NCBI GenBank assembly: GCA_964391195.1
Contig: CAYMLG010000020.1
Span: forward strand, 1 to 64,000
Length of the DNA: 64,000 nt
Source of the DNA: JAAYXE01 sp964391195
GTDB lineage: Bacteria > Chloroflexota > Anaerolineae > Anaerolineales > UBA4823
Direction of reading: 5' to 3'
Under the pieces are notes generated by a model, which did not search any database, had not been told where the DNA came from, and saw only the letters and a program-made list of their open reading frames with translations. Positions within the stretch are counted from its first letter, which is position 1; each line of letters starts with the position of its first letter. Positions 41,035-50,761 of this stretch are shown here, piece by piece. The translations under genes and the position numbers were made by a program.

Positions 41035-43950
41035 CTAACGGATCGTAAATTCGCTCTCTGTCTCCGTCTGGTTGCCGGCTTTATCGATGGCAACGATGCG
41101 GACCGTATGCTCCCCAGGCCGGGCGCGCCAGGAAAGGGCATAGGGGGGCTGGATAAATGTCTCGGCCAATTCTCCGTCGATGAACAGGCGCACTTCTTGG
41201 AGGGCAATGTCATCGGAGGCGGATAGGCGCAAGGTGATGAACCGCTTCTCAGGCTGGATCACCTGCGCGGGGCGAGGATAGAGCATCTCTGCCTCTGGCT
41301 GAGTGTTGTCCACACTGAGCAGCAAGAAGGCTTTCTGGATCCGCTGATCCTGGTCCACCACCATCAATTGAACCGTATACAATCCGTTGATGCCCGAAGT
41401 ATCCCACACGGCGAGCTGGTTATCCTCCACCGGGGTGGTCCGGTCTTCGCCGAGCAGAACCCATTCGTCTGGGTTGAGCCCTTTGCCGACCTGGACGCGG
41501 TAAAAGCTGAAGTTTTCGCCGCCAGCTCGCCCGCGCAGCACGACATTGCCTCGAACATAGGCGAACATCGCCGGGGATGAGAGACTTGCATCTGGGGTGG
41601 ATACCATGTTGGTAGGGACCACATCATACTCTTGCGGTGGGATGGAAATACCGGCAGCCTGAGCCCAGTCGCTGGCCTCTGAGGGGGGGACGAGGTAGAT
41701 GCGTTCTTCGATTAAATCGCCAGGGGTAAAGACCGTTGCCAGGCGGCCGGTCTCACGATTCACCGGCAGGCGTTGGTAAAGGGTATCGGCCTGAGTTGGC
41801 TCATTGCCCTGAAGGAACACTTCTGTGACCAGCGCCGGACACTCCGGCGTGGGGAGCATGCCCGAAGGGTCGCACACAGTCACCTGGCTCACCCCAGGAG
41901 GCATGTCCCACCCGGCAGGGGGTAAGGATTGGGAGGCGTACTGAATGATCGCGTGCCACAGGGCCGCGGCTGCATTTGGCGGCAGGCGGGTCTCGGAGGC
42001 GTCCGCCGTTTCCTGTTCGAGATCGAAAGCAGGCGATTGAGGGCCGATCCAAACGCTCACCACCCGCTGCGGGGTGTACCCCACCGCCCAGGCATCCTGC
42101 CCATCCAACGTGCGCCCAATTTTGGCGGCTGTTGGACGGCCGATTTCCAGGGGGTTTGGATGGCCCAGGCTCGGCCAGCGGGCCGATTCATCGCTCAGGC
42201 TGTGGTTCAGCAGGAAGGCTAAGGGTTGGCCGATTACCTGGCGGCTGCTGCCGGGTGGATTCTCCAGAAGGGTATGCCCGGCTCCATCCAGCACCCGATG
42301 AACGATCAGCGGCTCCAGGGGAAGATCAGGATTCTGAGAGGTGGACTCAGCCCCCAGGCTGCCCCCTACCAGGAAGCCCTGGTTGGCGAAGATGCCAAAC
42401 GCCCGGGCGGCCTCCAGCACGGTTGTCGTGCCAGAGGTGAAAGGCAGGAGCAAGTCTGTATCGCTGTTGGGAAGTTCGACACCGGTGAGACCGGTCTGCT
42501 GCGCCGTGCGCCATACATTCCCCGGCCCAACTTGGGCCAGGATATCCAGCGCAGGGACCAGATAATCGTTGGCCAGCGCTTGCCGCAGGCGAACCGGGCC
42601 GTGGTATTGTCCGTCGGAATTGGCGACCGGGGTTTGGCGGAACTCGGAAGGGATATCCCACACCAGAGTCGCCGGGCTCATCCCCCGGGTGAAGGCGGTG
42701 AGGTAGACGAAGGGGGTGAGCAAAGAACCTGCCGGACGGCGGGCGAAGATCTCCGGGCTGTCTGAGGGGTTGCCGTACAGGGCCAGGATTTCTCCTGTTT
42801 GCGGATCGAGCACGACGACGTTTGCCGAGAGGTTGGAGGGCAGCGGTGTGGATTGGGCGGGCAGGGTGGGCAGCAGCAGGGCGGCCGGGCAGTCCTGGAT
42901 GCCTCCGGCCACCTGGCCGGAGGATGAGCCGGGTTCCAACCGGGCAAGCTGAGCTTGAGCCGCGCAGTTGACCTGTCGCTGCAGGTCATAATCCAGGCTG
43001 GTCACAATTGTGAGCCCGCCGCGCTCCAGGCGGGAGCGTTCTATTTCGGTTTCGAGTTGGGCGAGCACCAGGCTGGTGAACGCAGGGGCCGGGTTGTCCG
43101 CAGCTTGAACCGGCGGGCGGATGCTGAGGCGGGCGTTCAGCGCGGCCGATGCCTGTTCAGGGGTGATGAAGCCGCCGAGGACCATTTGATCCAGCACTTG
43201 CTGCTGGTTTTCCACCGCGGCCTGGGGGGCTTCCAGCGGGTTGAGCGCCGGGGCCTGGGCCAACCCGGCCAGCAGAGCTGCTTCCGCTAAATCGAGGTCG
43301 GCCGCAGATTTGCCGAAATAGACCCGGGCGGCAGCATCTGCGCCATAGGCCTGAGCGCCGTAATTTGCGGTGTTCAAATACCATTCGAGGATCTTTTCCC
43401 GGCCGTAAGCCGAGGTAGCCTGGGCCGCCAGCAGGCGCTCCCTTAGCGCCCGGCGAATCCCGGGCGGTTCTTCCCACAAAACCAGGTCTGTGATGAGCCG
43501 CTGGGCAAGGGTGGGATGAGAGCCGGTAGTGATACCTTCCAGGGAGTAGCCCGGGTGCTCCCAGAAATCCGGATCGGTGGTGGCCAGGGTGGCGGAGATG
43601 AGAGCCGAGGCAAAAACCGGCCGGTCTTCCTCCGGGGATAAATACAGGTACTCTTTTCCGGCAGCCGCCGGGTTTTCAAGGGTGAGGAGGATGTGTTCGC
43701 CGCTGCGGTCTACGAGGCGCGAGGGCTGTAGGAGCAGCCCGCCAGGAGGTTCGATGAGGGAGGGAAGCGTGCTGAGCGAGGGGAGGTCTTGAGAGATGTC
43801 GATATATACGAATGCAGAAGCAACCGTGACCAGAGTCAGAAAGATTGAAATGATAGCGCTCAGTAGAAGCCCCAGCCGCCCAAGAGGATTCCGGCGGGCC
43901 AACTGGGCCCTGCGCTGGCGAAGCGAGATCAATTGAGAGACCGTTGGCAT
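41035..43950 (-). CDS. Class A penicillin-binding-protein homologue, catalytic residues lost
   Basis: 971 residues: N-terminal cytosolic head, one transmembrane helix (about 26-50), GT51-like domain, transpeptidase-like domain, and a beta-rich C-terminus with two Ig-like parts, closest to PBP1C. The scaffold is clear (REKILEWYLNTANYGAQAYGADAAARVYFGK; WAVGYTPQRVVSVWIG). However, the GT51 catalytic Glu is Thr125 (ATTDPDFWEH, normally ATED..FYEH), the SxxK lysine is Thr412 (GSLLTPFVY, normally GSTFKPFVY), SxN is absent (LANDYLVPAL) and KTG reads KIG (610-612). The frame is open throughout, so this looks like a maintained pseudo-enzyme. Confidence 0.88.
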   Translation of the reverse strand: MPTVSQLISLRQRRAQLARRNPLGRLGLLLSAIISIFLTLVTVASAFVYIDISQDLPSLSTLPSLIEPPGGLLLQPSRLVDRSGEHILLTLENPAAAGKEYLYLSPEEDRPVFASALISATLATTDPDFWEHPGYSLEGITTGSHPTLAQRLITDLVLWEEPPGIRRALRERLLAAQATSAYGREKILEWYLNTANYGAQAYGADAAARVYFGKSAADLDLAEAALLAGLAQAPALNPLEAPQAAVENQQQVLDQMVLGGFITPEQASAALNARLSIRPPVQAADNPAPAFTSLVLAQLETEIERSRLERGGLTIVTSLDYDLQRQVNCAAQAQLARLEPGSSSGQVAGGIQDCPAALLLPTLPAQSTPLPSNLSANVVVLDPQTGEILALYGNPSDSPEIFARRPAGSLLTPFVYLTAFTRGMSPATLVWDIPSEFRQTPVANSDGQYHGPVRLRQALANDYLVPALDILAQVGPGNVWRTAQQTGLTGVELPNSDTDLLLPFTSGTTTVLEAARAFGIFANQGFLVGGSLGAESTSQNPDLPLEPLIVHRVLDGAGHTLLENPPGSSRQVIGQPLAFLLNHSLSDESARWPSLGHPNPLEIGRPTAAKIGRTLDGQDAWAVGYTPQRVVSVWIGPQSPAFDLEQETADASETRLPPNAAAALWHAIIQYASQSLPPAGWDMPPGVSQVTVCDPSGMLPTPECPALVTEVFLQGNEPTQADTLYQRLPVNRETGRLATVFTPGDLIEERIYLVPPSEASDWAQAAGISIPPQEYDVVPTNMVSTPDASLSSPAMFAYVRGNVVLRGRAGGENFSFYRVQVGKGLNPDEWVLLGEDRTTPVEDNQLAVWDTSGINGLYTVQLMVVDQDQRIQKAFLLLSVDNTQPEAEMLYPRPAQVIQPEKRFITLRLSASDDIALQEVRLFIDGELAETFIQPPYALSWRARPGEHTVRIVAIDKAGNQTETESEFTIR

Positions 43951-43979
43951 GATCGAATTGTACTATTGGACCGGCGGAA

Positions 43980-46900
43980 TCAGCGTTTATTTTCAACCCT
44001 GTGCCGGAACCGGGCAATCGTCCTCAGCAGCGCCGGGTTGGTGGTGCTGCCCGACAGCCGGTCGATCAGGCGTTGTACCTGGAGCATAGAATCTGAAATG
44101 GAAATAGGCCCGGGGTGTTGCGCCGCAGCCAGCGCAAGGCGGCGTTCTGCAGATAGCTCGTGCCAGAAATGCCCGGCAGAGTGGGATTCGCGTTTCACCG
44201 TGAGGAAATGCTCCACGGCTTCCGCCATCCGGCCTGCGCGCAGAGCTGCTTCACCCAACAAATTGATCGCTCGCCAGCGGATGGCGGCGATATGGCGGAA
44301 TTTCATATCTTTCAGCAGATTTTTCGCTGTCTCCTCAGCGGCTTCCCATTCCTCCTGAAGCGCCTGGGTGATGGCCTTCACCATTCGAGCATGGATCAGG
44401 ATAAGCCCAAGGCCGGAGGCTTTCGTAGACTCGATGGTATGGTGAATATGAGCCAGGCCCTCTTCTTTCCTGTCGGAGAGGAATGTGGCCAGGCCCAGGC
44501 GATAGATGCTGTTGGGAGCGAGGAAAGTCCCCTCTCCGGCCTGTACCGCCTGCCGGTAATATTCACTCGCCTGTTGGTAATCCTCCAACCAATAGTACAG
44601 GTCACCCCGGATGTGCAGCGCGCCTGAGCGGATCTCATCATGTCCAAAGCGCTCCGCCAGGTCCAGGCTGGCCCGGGTGTGTTCCCAGGCAGCATCCAGG
44701 TTGCCCAAATCCAGCTCGATCATCGCCTGGTAGTCGTGGAGATAGCCGAGCATCCGGTAGGTGTGAACTCGCTCGGCAAGGTCCAGGCCTTGCCGGGCGT
44801 CCTGTTGGGCTTTGGCCAGGTCTCCCAGATAGTAGCGGGCGACTGCGAGAGCACCCAGAGCGCTTACGCGGCCATAATTCCGGTTGGCGTGCGTAAAATC
44901 TTCCAGGGCATGGAGAGCGTGACGCAGACCGGTCTCAGGCCAACCGCTGAGGGTGGTGGTGAAAGAGATCTGGTAATGAGCGTCGCCGCGAGCGTTAAGC
45001 AGACGAGAGTCGGCGTACATTTGATCGGCGCCCACAGCCAGGGCATCCTGGAAGGACTCAAGCGCCTCTTCCACACGGCTCAGGAAGTATAGAAAGACCC
45101 CGCGATTGTTGTAGGCCTCCATTGTTTCGTGAGGTTTACCGCTGCGCTCAAGATAGGGGATGGCTTGCTCGACGAGTTCCAGACCTTCTTCGAACTGATT
45201 GATTGCCAGGCAATGGCCGCTCAGGTGGTTGAACGCGGTCCCGATGAGCAGAGAACTGCCACGGCTTTGCCCGAGTTGGAGCATATTCTGGTTGAGTCGC
45301 TTGATGGTCGGCGCATCCTCGGTATGATATGCGATCTCAGTCCATTCGCTGTACAGGGTATAGACCGCTTCATCCGGGAGGTTGGGGAGCTGTGAGAGAA
45401 GACGTTCGGCGCTGGCATAGGCGTTCACAGCCTCCTGATGGGCCGAGATGCGGGAGGCGTGCCAGCCGGCTGCTAACCAATAATCGAAAGCCCGGCGCCA
45501 GTTGCCGGCCTGCTCGAAATGATAAGCCAGGATCGCGGCCGGGGCAGAGGCTGGATCGGATAGCTCCTCGATAGCGCGAGCAACTTTTCCGTGCAGCAAA
45601 CGCAACTGGTGGTGATCGATATTGTCGAGGAGCAGGTCCCGGACTCTGCTGTGGGTGAAGCGTAGGAGCTGATCCTGTGCACGGTCCGCCACCGGCTCCA
45701 CCAGCAGACTCTCGTTCAACTCCTGTAGAATATTTCCCAGGTTTTGCTTGCTGGATGGCCCGGCCAGGGCGATTACCTCCGGGTCGAACTCAATACCTGC
45801 CACCGCGCACAGATCCAGGACCCAGCGGGCAGCCGGGCTGAGCTGGTCGATGCGTCTTTGAAGAAGCTGCTGGACACTTTCAGGGATCGGTAAGGGGTCC
45901 GGGAGTGGTTGGTCGAGACGCAGCCCGCTCGTCTTGAGAGCATGAAGAGTCTCGATGACAAAGAATGTGTTACCGCCGGTATCGCCTCTCACTCGCTCGG
46001 TCAGGCCTGGTGGGGGAGCAGCACTGAAGATATGGCGGGCGACTTTTTCGACTTCTTCAACAGTCAAGGGCTGCAAGCGGATGAGATGCAAGCGGCTGGA
46101 CTGCTGAAAGCGGGCGGTCAGCGCCTTGAACTGGGGGCGTTTTTCTTCCGGCCTGGCGAGTATGGCAAAGAGGGCGCTGCGAGTGAAAGGAGGGCGCTCT
46201 AGCAGGTAAGTGACCGCAGACAGAGTGGCCTCGTCTGCCCAATGAGCATCGTCCAGGCAGACCAACAGGCGGGCGTTTTGGGCCAGCAAAAGAAAAGCCT
46301 GCCGGATCGCCTCGAAGAGAAGTTCCTGGCCCTTCTCGGCCCGGGAACCAGGAGCAAACTCGGTGATGGGCGGCTCCAGATCTGGGCGCATCGTTTGTAG
46401 TTCGGGAAGCAGTTGGGTCAATTGGCTGGCCCAGGTTGCATCGATGACCAGCCATTCGTCGGGCTGGATCTGCTGGCGGAGCATCTCGATCAGGGGCTGG
46501 AAGGGGAGGTTATTTTCAGCGGGGCGGCAATAGCTGAGCAGCACGCGCGGCGGGGGGTAGATGCTGTGAGAGAATTCCTGAAGCAGGCGGGTTTTCCCCA
46601 GGCCTGATTCCCCTTCGACCAGAATCCCCCCACCGGCCAGATACGCCTGGCGCAGGTTGAATAAATCTTCCTGGCGACCCACAAATGGGACCTTACGGGT
46701 GGGCTGCAGCCGCCAGGGTAAGGTGGTGCGTGATGCGCCCGGCAGGGGAGTAGTGGCTTCGCGCACCTGCCGGTACAGGCTTACCAGGCGCGGTGAAGGG
46801 CTGGCATCCAGTTCCTGTCGCAGCCGCTGCTCTAGCTGGGCGAAGTGCTCTCGGGCTTCGCTGCGCCGCCTGAGATTGACCAACGCGTAGAGAATCTGAT

Positions 46901-47528
46901 AATGGACATCCTGGTTCAGTTCATCACAGATAAGCGCCTGGCGGGCATAGGCTAAGGACTGTTCGAGGTCGCCAGTCAGCCGGGCGTGGTTCGAGAGGCG
47001 CTGCAGGGCGAAGCTGTATTGGCGCTCCAGTCGTTGGCGCACACCGGAGAGCCAGGTGCCGAGCCGGCTAAAGCCGGAGGGAACCTCGAGCCCTTCCATC
47101 GCCCGCGGGCTGCGCCATAATTCAACCGCCTGGCACAAAGCGGCAACCGTGCTGTCTGGGAGGGGGAGGCCGGACTGCTCCGAGGAGCGCACCGGTCCGG
47201 CTTGATCGAGAAGATTTTGGAAAGCCGCATAGTCGGTGTCGATGCGGGAGTGGTCCAGGCCGAGCATGCCTGGCTGGCGAATGAGGAATGTGGAAAGCGG
47301 GGTTTGGGCGATGATATGCCCGATCCAGGCTTCCAGGCGCTCTTGGGCCTGCGACTCTGGCTGGCCTTCATAGAAAAGCTGCTGAATCTCTTCTACCGGC
47401 AGGGGACTCTTTCGGATCGCCAGATAACACAGGCAGAGGCGCGTTTCTGGGTCCTGGATGTGGATCTCGGTTTCATCCAGGTGGATCTGTGGAGGGCCCA
47501 ACAGCAGTATTCGCAAGCGATTTGTCAT
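43980..47528 (-). CDS. BTAD/AAA-ATPase/TPR regulator (SARP/MalT-like)
   Basis: 1182 residues. A short N-terminal winged-helix-like part (about 1-90, degenerate), a bacterial transcriptional activator domain (about 95-255, DTDYAAFQNLLDQAG to QRLRQELDASPSPRLVSLY), an AAA/STAND ATPase with Walker A GESGLGKT (306-313) and Walker B LLVCLDDAHWAD, and a C-terminal half of TPRs. This is the layout of large SARP-type or MalT-like signal-dependent activators. It has no C-terminal LuxR helix-turn-helix. ATGA overlap with recN and 29 nt before the PBP homologue. Confidence 0.87.
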   Translation of the reverse strand: MTNRLRILLLGPPQIHLDETEIHIQDPETRLCLCYLAIRKSPLPVEEIQQLFYEGQPESQAQERLEAWIGHIIAQTPLSTFLIRQPGMLGLDHSRIDTDYAAFQNLLDQAGPVRSSEQSGLPLPDSTVAALCQAVELWRSPRAMEGLEVPSGFSRLGTWLSGVRQRLERQYSFALQRLSNHARLTGDLEQSLAYARQALICDELNQDVHYQILYALVNLRRRSEAREHFAQLEQRLRQELDASPSPRLVSLYRQVREATTPLPGASRTTLPWRLQPTRKVPFVGRQEDLFNLRQAYLAGGGILVEGESGLGKTRLLQEFSHSIYPPPRVLLSYCRPAENNLPFQPLIEMLRQQIQPDEWLVIDATWASQLTQLLPELQTMRPDLEPPITEFAPGSRAEKGQELLFEAIRQAFLLLAQNARLLVCLDDAHWADEATLSAVTYLLERPPFTRSALFAILARPEEKRPQFKALTARFQQSSRLHLIRLQPLTVEEVEKVARHIFSAAPPPGLTERVRGDTGGNTFFVIETLHALKTSGLRLDQPLPDPLPIPESVQQLLQRRIDQLSPAARWVLDLCAVAGIEFDPEVIALAGPSSKQNLGNILQELNESLLVEPVADRAQDQLLRFTHSRVRDLLLDNIDHHQLRLLHGKVARAIEELSDPASAPAAILAYHFEQAGNWRRAFDYWLAAGWHASRISAHQEAVNAYASAERLLSQLPNLPDEAVYTLYSEWTEIAYHTEDAPTIKRLNQNMLQLGQSRGSSLLIGTAFNHLSGHCLAINQFEEGLELVEQAIPYLERSGKPHETMEAYNNRGVFLYFLSRVEEALESFQDALAVGADQMYADSRLLNARGDAHYQISFTTTLSGWPETGLRHALHALEDFTHANRNYGRVSALGALAVARYYLGDLAKAQQDARQGLDLAERVHTYRMLGYLHDYQAMIELDLGNLDAAWEHTRASLDLAERFGHDEIRSGALHIRGDLYYWLEDYQQASEYYRQAVQAGEGTFLAPNSIYRLGLATFLSDRKEEGLAHIHHTIESTKASGLGLILIHARMVKAITQALQEEWEAAEETAKNLLKDMKFRHIAAIRWRAINLLGEAALRAGRMAEAVEHFLTVKRESHSAGHFWHELSAERRLALAAAQHPGPISISDSMLQVQRLIDRLSGSTTNPALLRTIARFRHRVENKR

Positions 47529-49270
47529 TCAGCTACTCGCCGGCCAACTGCCTGAACCAATTCCCGGGCAGAACGAAGTGTACCTTCGGTGACTTCACCC
47601 ATCATTTGAGCCAATTCTACCAGCCGCTCGTGCCCTTGCAGCGGGCTTACCTGGGTGCTGGTCCGGTCGTCCTGGACCTCTTTCCGGACGTGGAAGTGCT
47701 GGTCGCCAAAGGCAGCCAACTGCGGGAGGTGCGTGATGCACAGCACCTGGTGCTGGCGGCCCAGATTCCACAGCTTTTGCCCGACGATTGCGCCCACTCG
47801 CCCGCCGATCCCCTGGTCGATCTCATCGAAAATCAGGGTGGGGATCTGGTCTACCTGGGCGAGTACGTTTTTAAGCGCCAACATCAAGCGGGAAGTTTCA
47901 CCGCCGGAGGCGATCTTCGCCAGGGGTTTGAAGCCTTCACCGGGGTTCGGAGCGATGAGAAACTCCACTCGTTCGAGCCCAGTGGCATCGAAAGCCACCA
48001 ACTTACCGTCATCGATGGGCGCCCCATTAGGATCGGGGCGCATCTCGAAGGCCACAGTGAAGCGAGCGCCGGTCATATGCAGGTCGGCCAGTTCCTTCTC
48101 GATGCTGCGCGCCATTTCTTCTGCGGCTTTCTGGCGTTTGCGGGAGAGGGCCAGCCCCTCTTTGCCCAATCGCTCCAGCAGTGCTTCGTGTTCCGCTTCC
48201 AGTTCGGCGATTCGTTCGCCGGCGTGCGTGATGGCATCGAGTTGAAGGCGCGCCTGGTTGGCGAATTCCAGGATCGTGGGGATGCCTTCTCCGTATTTCC
48301 GCTTGAGGTTGTCAATCAGCGCTAATCGCTCTTCTACCTGATCTAAGCGTTTGGGACTGAACTCGATCCCCTCCAGGTAATCGCGCAGCCGGGTCGAAAG
48401 ATCAGTGAGGTTGTCGGAGATGAGTTGCGCCTGATCGAAAAGCTCCGCCTGAGATGGATCGAGGCGGCTGAGGCCGGAAAGGGCATGGATCACCTGGCCA
48501 AGTAGATCGCTAATGGAAGGGGCTTCCGGCTCGCCTTCGTCCAGGGCGAGAAGCGCCTGGTGGGCCAGGGAGGCCAACCCTTCTGCGTTGGCCAGTCGGT
48601 TGCGCTCGTCGCGAAGTTCTTCCTCTTCACCCGGGCGCAGGCGCGCCGCGTCGATCTCATTGATCTGGTAAGTGAGCATATCGCTGCGGCGGGCGCTGTC
48701 TCGCTCGGCGGCGCGCAGCTCTTCCAACTCACTGCGGATGGCCTGAAGCTGGCGATACGTGTGGGTATAGGCGGAGAACAGGGTTTGCAGTTCCTGGTCG
48801 TGCCCGGCGCCAGCGTAGCTGTCTAGCAGGCGCAGATGCTGGCTCACGCGCAAGAGGGAGAGGTGTTCAGATTGTCCATGGACATCGATCAAAAATTCGC
48901 CGATCTCGCGCAGCAATGCCGTATTGACCGAACGCCCATTGACCCGGGCCACATTTCGCCCGTTTGTGCGGATTTCCCGAGCCAGGGTGATGTAGTTTGG
49001 ATCGTCGCTCAGTTCCTCCCGCTCCAGGATTTCCTCCAGGTAGGGGCGGGCGGATTCGGGGATCTGGAAGACCCCTTCCACGGTAGCGCGGTCCTGTCCG
49101 GCCCGCACGAAAGTGGAATCGGCCCGGCCCCCGAGCAGCGTCTCTACGGCGTCGATGATGATCGACTTACCGGCGCCTGTTTCGCCGGTGAAAGTGATCA
49201 GCCCGGCATTGAACTGGAGGGTGAGGTGATCGATGATGGCGAAGTTTTCGATCTGTAACTCGACAAGCAT
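47525..49270 (-). CDS. recN: DNA repair protein RecN
   Basis: SMC-like ATPase recruited to double-strand breaks. 581 residues. Head-domain Walker A GETGAGKS (about 30-37), two long coiled-coil arms (about 150-210 and 280-370), and the C-terminal head with signature ASGGETSRLMLALK, Walker B PTLIFDEIDQGIGG and CITHLPQLAAFGDQHF. Full length, all ATPase motifs present. Follows the zinc-binding membrane gene by 27 nt and overlaps the next gene by 4 nt. Confidence 0.97.
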   Translation of the reverse strand: MLVELQIENFAIIDHLTLQFNAGLITFTGETGAGKSIIIDAVETLLGGRADSTFVRAGQDRATVEGVFQIPESARPYLEEILEREELSDDPNYITLAREIRTNGRNVARVNGRSVNTALLREIGEFLIDVHGQSEHLSLLRVSQHLRLLDSYAGAGHDQELQTLFSAYTHTYRQLQAIRSELEELRAAERDSARRSDMLTYQINEIDAARLRPGEEEELRDERNRLANAEGLASLAHQALLALDEGEPEAPSISDLLGQVIHALSGLSRLDPSQAELFDQAQLISDNLTDLSTRLRDYLEGIEFSPKRLDQVEERLALIDNLKRKYGEGIPTILEFANQARLQLDAITHAGERIAELEAEHEALLERLGKEGLALSRKRQKAAEEMARSIEKELADLHMTGARFTVAFEMRPDPNGAPIDDGKLVAFDATGLERVEFLIAPNPGEGFKPLAKIASGGETSRLMLALKNVLAQVDQIPTLIFDEIDQGIGGRVGAIVGQKLWNLGRQHQVLCITHLPQLAAFGDQHFHVRKEVQDDRTSTQVSPLQGHERLVELAQMMGEVTEGTLRSARELVQAVGRRVAE

Positions 49271-49297
49271 AAGCCTACTTTTCTAGCCGGTGGGCTC

Positions 49298-49828
49298 TCA
49301 GGCCCGAAGTTGGATTCCGCTTAAGCGATAATAGACAGTGGTGGTCACGGTAAACGTATAGAAACCTTGCCATAGCAAGGGGAACAGCACACCCAGGCTG
49401 CCGGACCCGGAAAGGACCCAACCGATCAATATCACAAGCACCAGGGGCAGGCTGCCGATGGCGGCGCCTACGGCGGTGATGGTGTATAGGCGTCGCGAAC
49501 GCCGGCGTCTCAGGATGGCGCGCACCGCTTCGGCGATGATCACCCCGGCAATCGGGGCGAGAAACAGGGTGAAAAAGCCAAGATAGGACACAATCTGGCT
49601 GCCAATGTAAGAAAGGATGGCAGCAATGAGAAAAGCCAGCGGATAATCGAACCAACGAGCGGTATCAAAGGTGCGCAGTTGGCCGCTGACACATTCGCGG
49701 CAGCGGTAGCCGGTAGGCGTGCGGACCGCACACCTGGCGCAAATCGGTTTGTCGCAGCGGTTGCAGCGCAGCGTAGTTGCAACGTTGGGGTGGTTCTCAC
49801 AGTGAAGCGTGACAGTCTCTTCGATCAT
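49298..49828 (-). CDS. B-box-like zinc-binding membrane protein
   Basis: 176 residues. The N-terminal 45 residues have C/H pairs CENHP, CNRCDKPICARCAV and CRECV, a B-box or zinc-ribbon pattern. Three or four membrane helices follow (about 62-160), split by an Arg-rich loop (RRRRSRR). Known in many actinobacteria and Chloroflexota beside other membrane domains; the role is unknown. Start overlaps the nadK stop by 4 nt (ATGA), so translation is coupled to nadK. Confidence 0.82.
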   Translation of the reverse strand: MIEETVTLHCENHPNVATTLRCNRCDKPICARCAVRTPTGYRCRECVSGQLRTFDTARWFDYPLAFLIAAILSYIGSQIVSYLGFFTLFLAPIAGVIIAEAVRAILRRRRSRRLYTITAVGAAIGSLPLVLVILIGWVLSGSGSLGVLFPLLWQGFYTFTVTTTVYYRLSGIQLRA

Positions 49829-50697
49829 CTGGAATTTCCTGTGGACGGGTTCTGGTTCATATGAGGGGTGAGGTTACGATAAAAATACCCCGGATCTTGA
49901 AAGCGAACAAACTGAACGGCATAATCGCTCGCATGAACGCGCACTTCATCTCCGTCCTGCACTTCTACCGGCTCCTGCCCGTCTACACAGACAACAGCCT
50001 GGTGATCGGTGTACACGGTGATGCTGACGGAAGAACCTTCTGCCAGCACGATAGCCCGGTCGATGGACAGATGCGGTGCGACGGCGACGAGCAGGATGTT
50101 GCGCAGCTCGGGAGGGAGGATTGGTCCCCCGGCCGCAAGCGCATACGCGGTGGACCCGGTGGGCGTGGAAGCGATCAGCGCATCGGCCACATAGGTGGTG
50201 AGATAGCGCTCATCCACGGCGGTCATGAGCTGGACCGGGCGAACAATCTCTCCCCGGCCGACGACCACTTCGTTCAGCACTTCCCACACGCCTAGCTGCT
50301 CGCCCCCCCGTCGCAGTTCAGCACACAGCATCATCCGGTGTTCTATCCAGTAATCGGCCTCCAGCAGCCGGGGAAGCACATCGCGCCATTCTTCCTGGCG
50401 GACTTCAGTTAAAAAGCCGAACCGCCCCAGGTTGATGCCAAGGATGGGGACCCCAGAAGGCCCGCACAAATGCCCGGCGCGCAGCATGGTGCCGTCACCG
50501 CCGAGGGCAATCAGCAGGTCGACCTGGCCCTCTTTCACCTTCCGCCGGAGATGTTCATCTTGAAGCCGGCCTGCACTTGCCTCCAGGCCGAGGGTGGACA
50601 GGAAAGTGGAAATTTCCTGCGCCTCTTCGTAAGCCTGAGGAACTTGCGGATGCGCGGCTACGGCAACCGAGTGGAAGGATGGCTTAAGTTTAGACAT
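49825..50697 (-). CDS. nadK: NAD kinase
   Basis: Phosphorylates NAD to NADP. 290 residues. LLIALGGDGTMLRAG (GGDGT at 66-70) is the ATP/NAD-binding and catalytic signature; VPILGINLGRFGFLTEV and EVLNEVVVGRG follow; STPTGSTAYALAAGGPIL is the conserved substrate-binding turn; the C-terminus is a beta-sandwich. Followed by the zinc-binding membrane gene and recN, with which it is probably co-transcribed. 64 nt separate it from the Cas4-like gene upstream. Confidence 0.96.
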   Translation of the reverse strand: MSKLKPSFHSVAVAAHPQVPQAYEEAQEISTFLSTLGLEASAGRLQDEHLRRKVKEGQVDLLIALGGDGTMLRAGHLCGPSGVPILGINLGRFGFLTEVRQEEWRDVLPRLLEADYWIEHRMMLCAELRRGGEQLGVWEVLNEVVVGRGEIVRPVQLMTAVDERYLTTYVADALIASTPTGSTAYALAAGGPILPPELRNILLVAVAPHLSIDRAIVLAEGSSVSITVYTDHQAVVCVDGQEPVEVQDGDEVRVHASDYAVQFVRFQDPGYFYRNLTPHMNQNPSTGNSR

Positions 50698-50761
50698 GGC
50701 CTCATAATTATATTTACTTTTTCGGTTTGTGAGGCGGCATACATCGAAAACGGTGAGTTGC

